Below, in pieces: positions 62,577 to 64,000 of a stretch of DNA of 64,000 nt (the first letter of the stretch is position 1; each line of letters opens with the position of its first letter). The stretch comes from Carboxylicivirga mesophila (GTDB lineage Bacteria; Bacteroidota; Bacteroidia; Bacteroidales; Marinilabiliaceae). The translations under genes were made by a program, and so were the position numbers. Where the stretch lies: positions 124,001-188,000 of the forward strand of contig NZ_JAGUCN010000008.1 in the NCBI RefSeq assembly GCF_018271975.1, written 5' to 3'. The notes beneath the pieces were generated by a model. It was not told the origin of the DNA and searched no databases. It was given only the letters and a program-made list of their open reading frames with translations.

Positions 62577-64000
62577 TGTCATGTGGATGGGTAAAATAAA
62601 ATTTTGATCCAACACCAGGTGTGCTTTCAACATGAATTTTGCCACCCAGCAGTTCAACTAAATTTTTGGCAATCGAAAGCCCCAGCCCTGTTCCGCCCAG
62701 GTTGGCGCCAAAGCGTTCCTCTTCTCTGAAAAATCGGTCAAAAATCTGAGAAACGCGTTCTTTCTTTATACCCACACCTGTATCTTTCACATAAAAGATG
62801 AGCGATTTATCATTTTTCGAGAGACAAACTCCGAATTCAATGGTGCCTTTCTCAGTAAATTTAACAGCATTTTCAAGCAGGTTAGTCAGTATCTGCCGTA
62901 GGCGGGTTACATCCGTATTAATTACAAGTTGTTGTTCGTTTAGTTCTGGTCCAATGCAATAGGTACAGTTCAGGTTTTCTTTGGCAAGGCGCTTAATTCG
63001 GAGTTGGAATATTTCCAGCAGGTGTTCAAACAGTTGTTTAATGCAAACTTCTGCCTTAACAATTTTTAGCTGTGAAGCCTCTATCTTTGATATATCAATA
63101 ATATCAGAAATAATGCGTAGAAGCTGTTGCGAATTTTCCTCAATAATATTCAGGTAGCGTTCCCTTTCATGAATGTTGATAGACTGGTCCTTGAGTAAAT
63201 CAGTGAATCCCACAATACCATTCATCGGTGTTCTGATTTCGTGACTCATATTGGACAGAAACGCCGTTTTTAGGCGGTCACTCTCTTCGGCTTTAAATTT
63301 AGCTTTCTTTAATTCGTCATTAATGCCTTTAAGTATCTCATTTTGCTGGCGTAGCAACACCTCTTTATACCTGAGTTCGTCAGTTGTTCTTCTCAGGTCG
63401 GTTACATCAATCAGCGACACAATGATTTTACTCCATGATTGCTCATAGCCGTACGGAATTTTAACGGTTACCGAAACGTGAATTTTATTCCCTTTAAAGG
63501 TGATGTGTTCCGACTCTGTTTCGTACTGGTTTTTACCATTGTAAAAGGCGATAAGTTCTTCTGCAAAATCATCAAGGGCTTCATCGGCAAATACCTTATG
63601 GATGTTGTTTAGAATAAAGTCTTTGTTGGCCGCCTCCATGTACTGAACCGTGGCTTTGTTGATATTATTGATTTTAACACTTAACGAACACTGGCGCACA
63701 AAATCCCGGTTTTCTCGTATGTATTTTTCGACATCCTTTACGCCACTTTTGTATAAATCATCCAGCAGTTTTTTTGTCTCACTAAAGTCCTCCTCCCAAA
63801 GCGAGATGGGCGAATCTTCAAACAGTAGTTTGAATCGTTCTTCGCTTAAGGTTAGGTCGGTGTGCATCAATTGCCGGCGGCTTATCTCCTTTTTTAAATT
63901 CTCATTGGCGTCTGACAGGTCGAGTGTGCGCTGCAGCACGGCCTTCTTTAGTCGACGATTAAAGAGGAAGAACACCAGGAGGGTGAGTAGGGATATGATG
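62569..64000 (-). CDS. PAS-containing sensor histidine kinase (N-terminus outside window)
   Basis: The minus-strand frame is open to the window edge, so the N-terminal sensor part is missing; the GTG at 63975 is internal to a membrane helix (IISLLTLLVFFLF). After the helix come a coiled coil (KKAVLQRTLDLSDANENLKK), a PAS domain (about 110 to 200 residues in, starting LSEERFKLLFEDSP), a HisKA domain with FLSNMSHEIRTPMNGIVGF (phosphorylated His) and a HATPase domain with LTNLLENAVKFTEKG, VKDTGVGI and GGTGLGLSIAKNLVELLGG. No receiver domain follows. It lies tail to tail with the ECF operon, overlapping by 8 bp. The signal is unknown. Confidence 0.92.
   Translation of the reverse strand, partial: IISLLTLLVFFLFNRRLKKAVLQRTLDLSDANENLKKEISRRQLMHTDLTLSEERFKLLFEDSPISLWEEDFSETKKLLDDLYKSGVKDVEKYIRENRDFVRQCSLSVKINNINKATVQYMEAANKDFILNNIHKVFADEALDDFAEELIAFYNGKNQYETESEHITFKGNKIHVSVTVKIPYGYEQSWSKIIVSLIDVTDLRRTTDELRYKEVLLRQQNEILKGINDELKKAKFKAEESDRLKTAFLSNMSHEIRTPMNGIVGFTDLLKDQSINIHERERYLNIIEENSQQLLRIISDIIDISKIEASQLKIVKAEVCIKQLFEHLLEIFQLRIKRLAKENLNCTYCIGPELNEQQLVINTDVTRLRQILTNLLENAVKFTEKGTIEFGVCLSKNDKSLIFYVKDTGVGIKKERVSQIFDRFFREEERFGANLGGTGLGLSIAKNLVELLGGKIHVESTPGVGSKFYFTHPHDTN

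Overview
The window looks like a chromosome segment of a Bacteroidota bacterium, probably an anaerobic or facultative marine-type member of Bacteroidales/Marinilabiliales. The evidence is a TonB-dependent receptor with a carboxypeptidase-regulatory-like N-terminus, a protein with a type IX secretion (T9SS) C-terminal sorting domain, AraC regulators with N-terminal membrane helices, TAnnTTTG-type promoter elements, and fermentative enzymes (pyruvate:ferredoxin oxidoreductase, pyruvate phosphate dikinase). The genus is an inference; there is no rRNA in the window. No tRNA, CRISPR array, insertion sequence or phage gene was recognised.

Region 1 (1-25.9 kb) is mostly core metabolism: the tail of a ROK-family sugar kinase, mannose-6-phosphate isomerase, aquaporin Z, a GH2 beta-mannosidase lipoprotein, an AraC-type regulator next to a TonB-dependent receptor, a DUF4143-type ATPase, PFOR (nifJ), a GH20 hexosaminidase, a dihydroorotate-dehydrogenase-like protein, PPDK, ruvX and def, then a large T9SS-exported beta-helix protein with four 78-residue InlB-type repeats. 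The aquaporin/mannosidase intergenic gap carries an exact 21-bp-period array followed by two 7-bp-period arrays.

Region 2 (25.9-57.4 kb) is a complete Wzx/Wzy-type exopolysaccharide or capsule locus: Wza-like export lipoprotein, Wzc-like tyrosine autokinase, polymerase-like and flippase-like membrane proteins, six glycosyltransferases, a sugar aminotransferase (RffA/WecE type), two hexapeptide acyltransferases, two SGNH-like proteins and, at the far end, the initiating phosphoglycosyl transferase. It is bounded by a hairpin after the T9SS gene (25893) and one just before comEC (57432). Its unusual feature is a density of ATP-dependent ligases: three ATP-grasp proteins, three asparagine-synthetase-family proteins (two without the glutaminase cysteine), a NadE-like protein with an internal insertion, an acyl carrier protein and an acyl-adenylating ligase. 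This suggests a polymer decorated with amide-linked acyl or amino-acid groups. A two-gene minus-strand island (ATP-grasp plus pectate-lyase-like beta-helix protein) sits inside the locus.

Region 3 (57.4-64 kb) returns to housekeeping: a ComEC/Rec2 channel protein, TrkA, a small two-helix membrane protein, and an ECF sigma factor operon (DUF6249-like membrane protein, sigma factor, probable membrane anti-sigma or partner) with a likely autoregulated promoter. A PAS-containing histidine kinase on the minus strand runs off the right edge.
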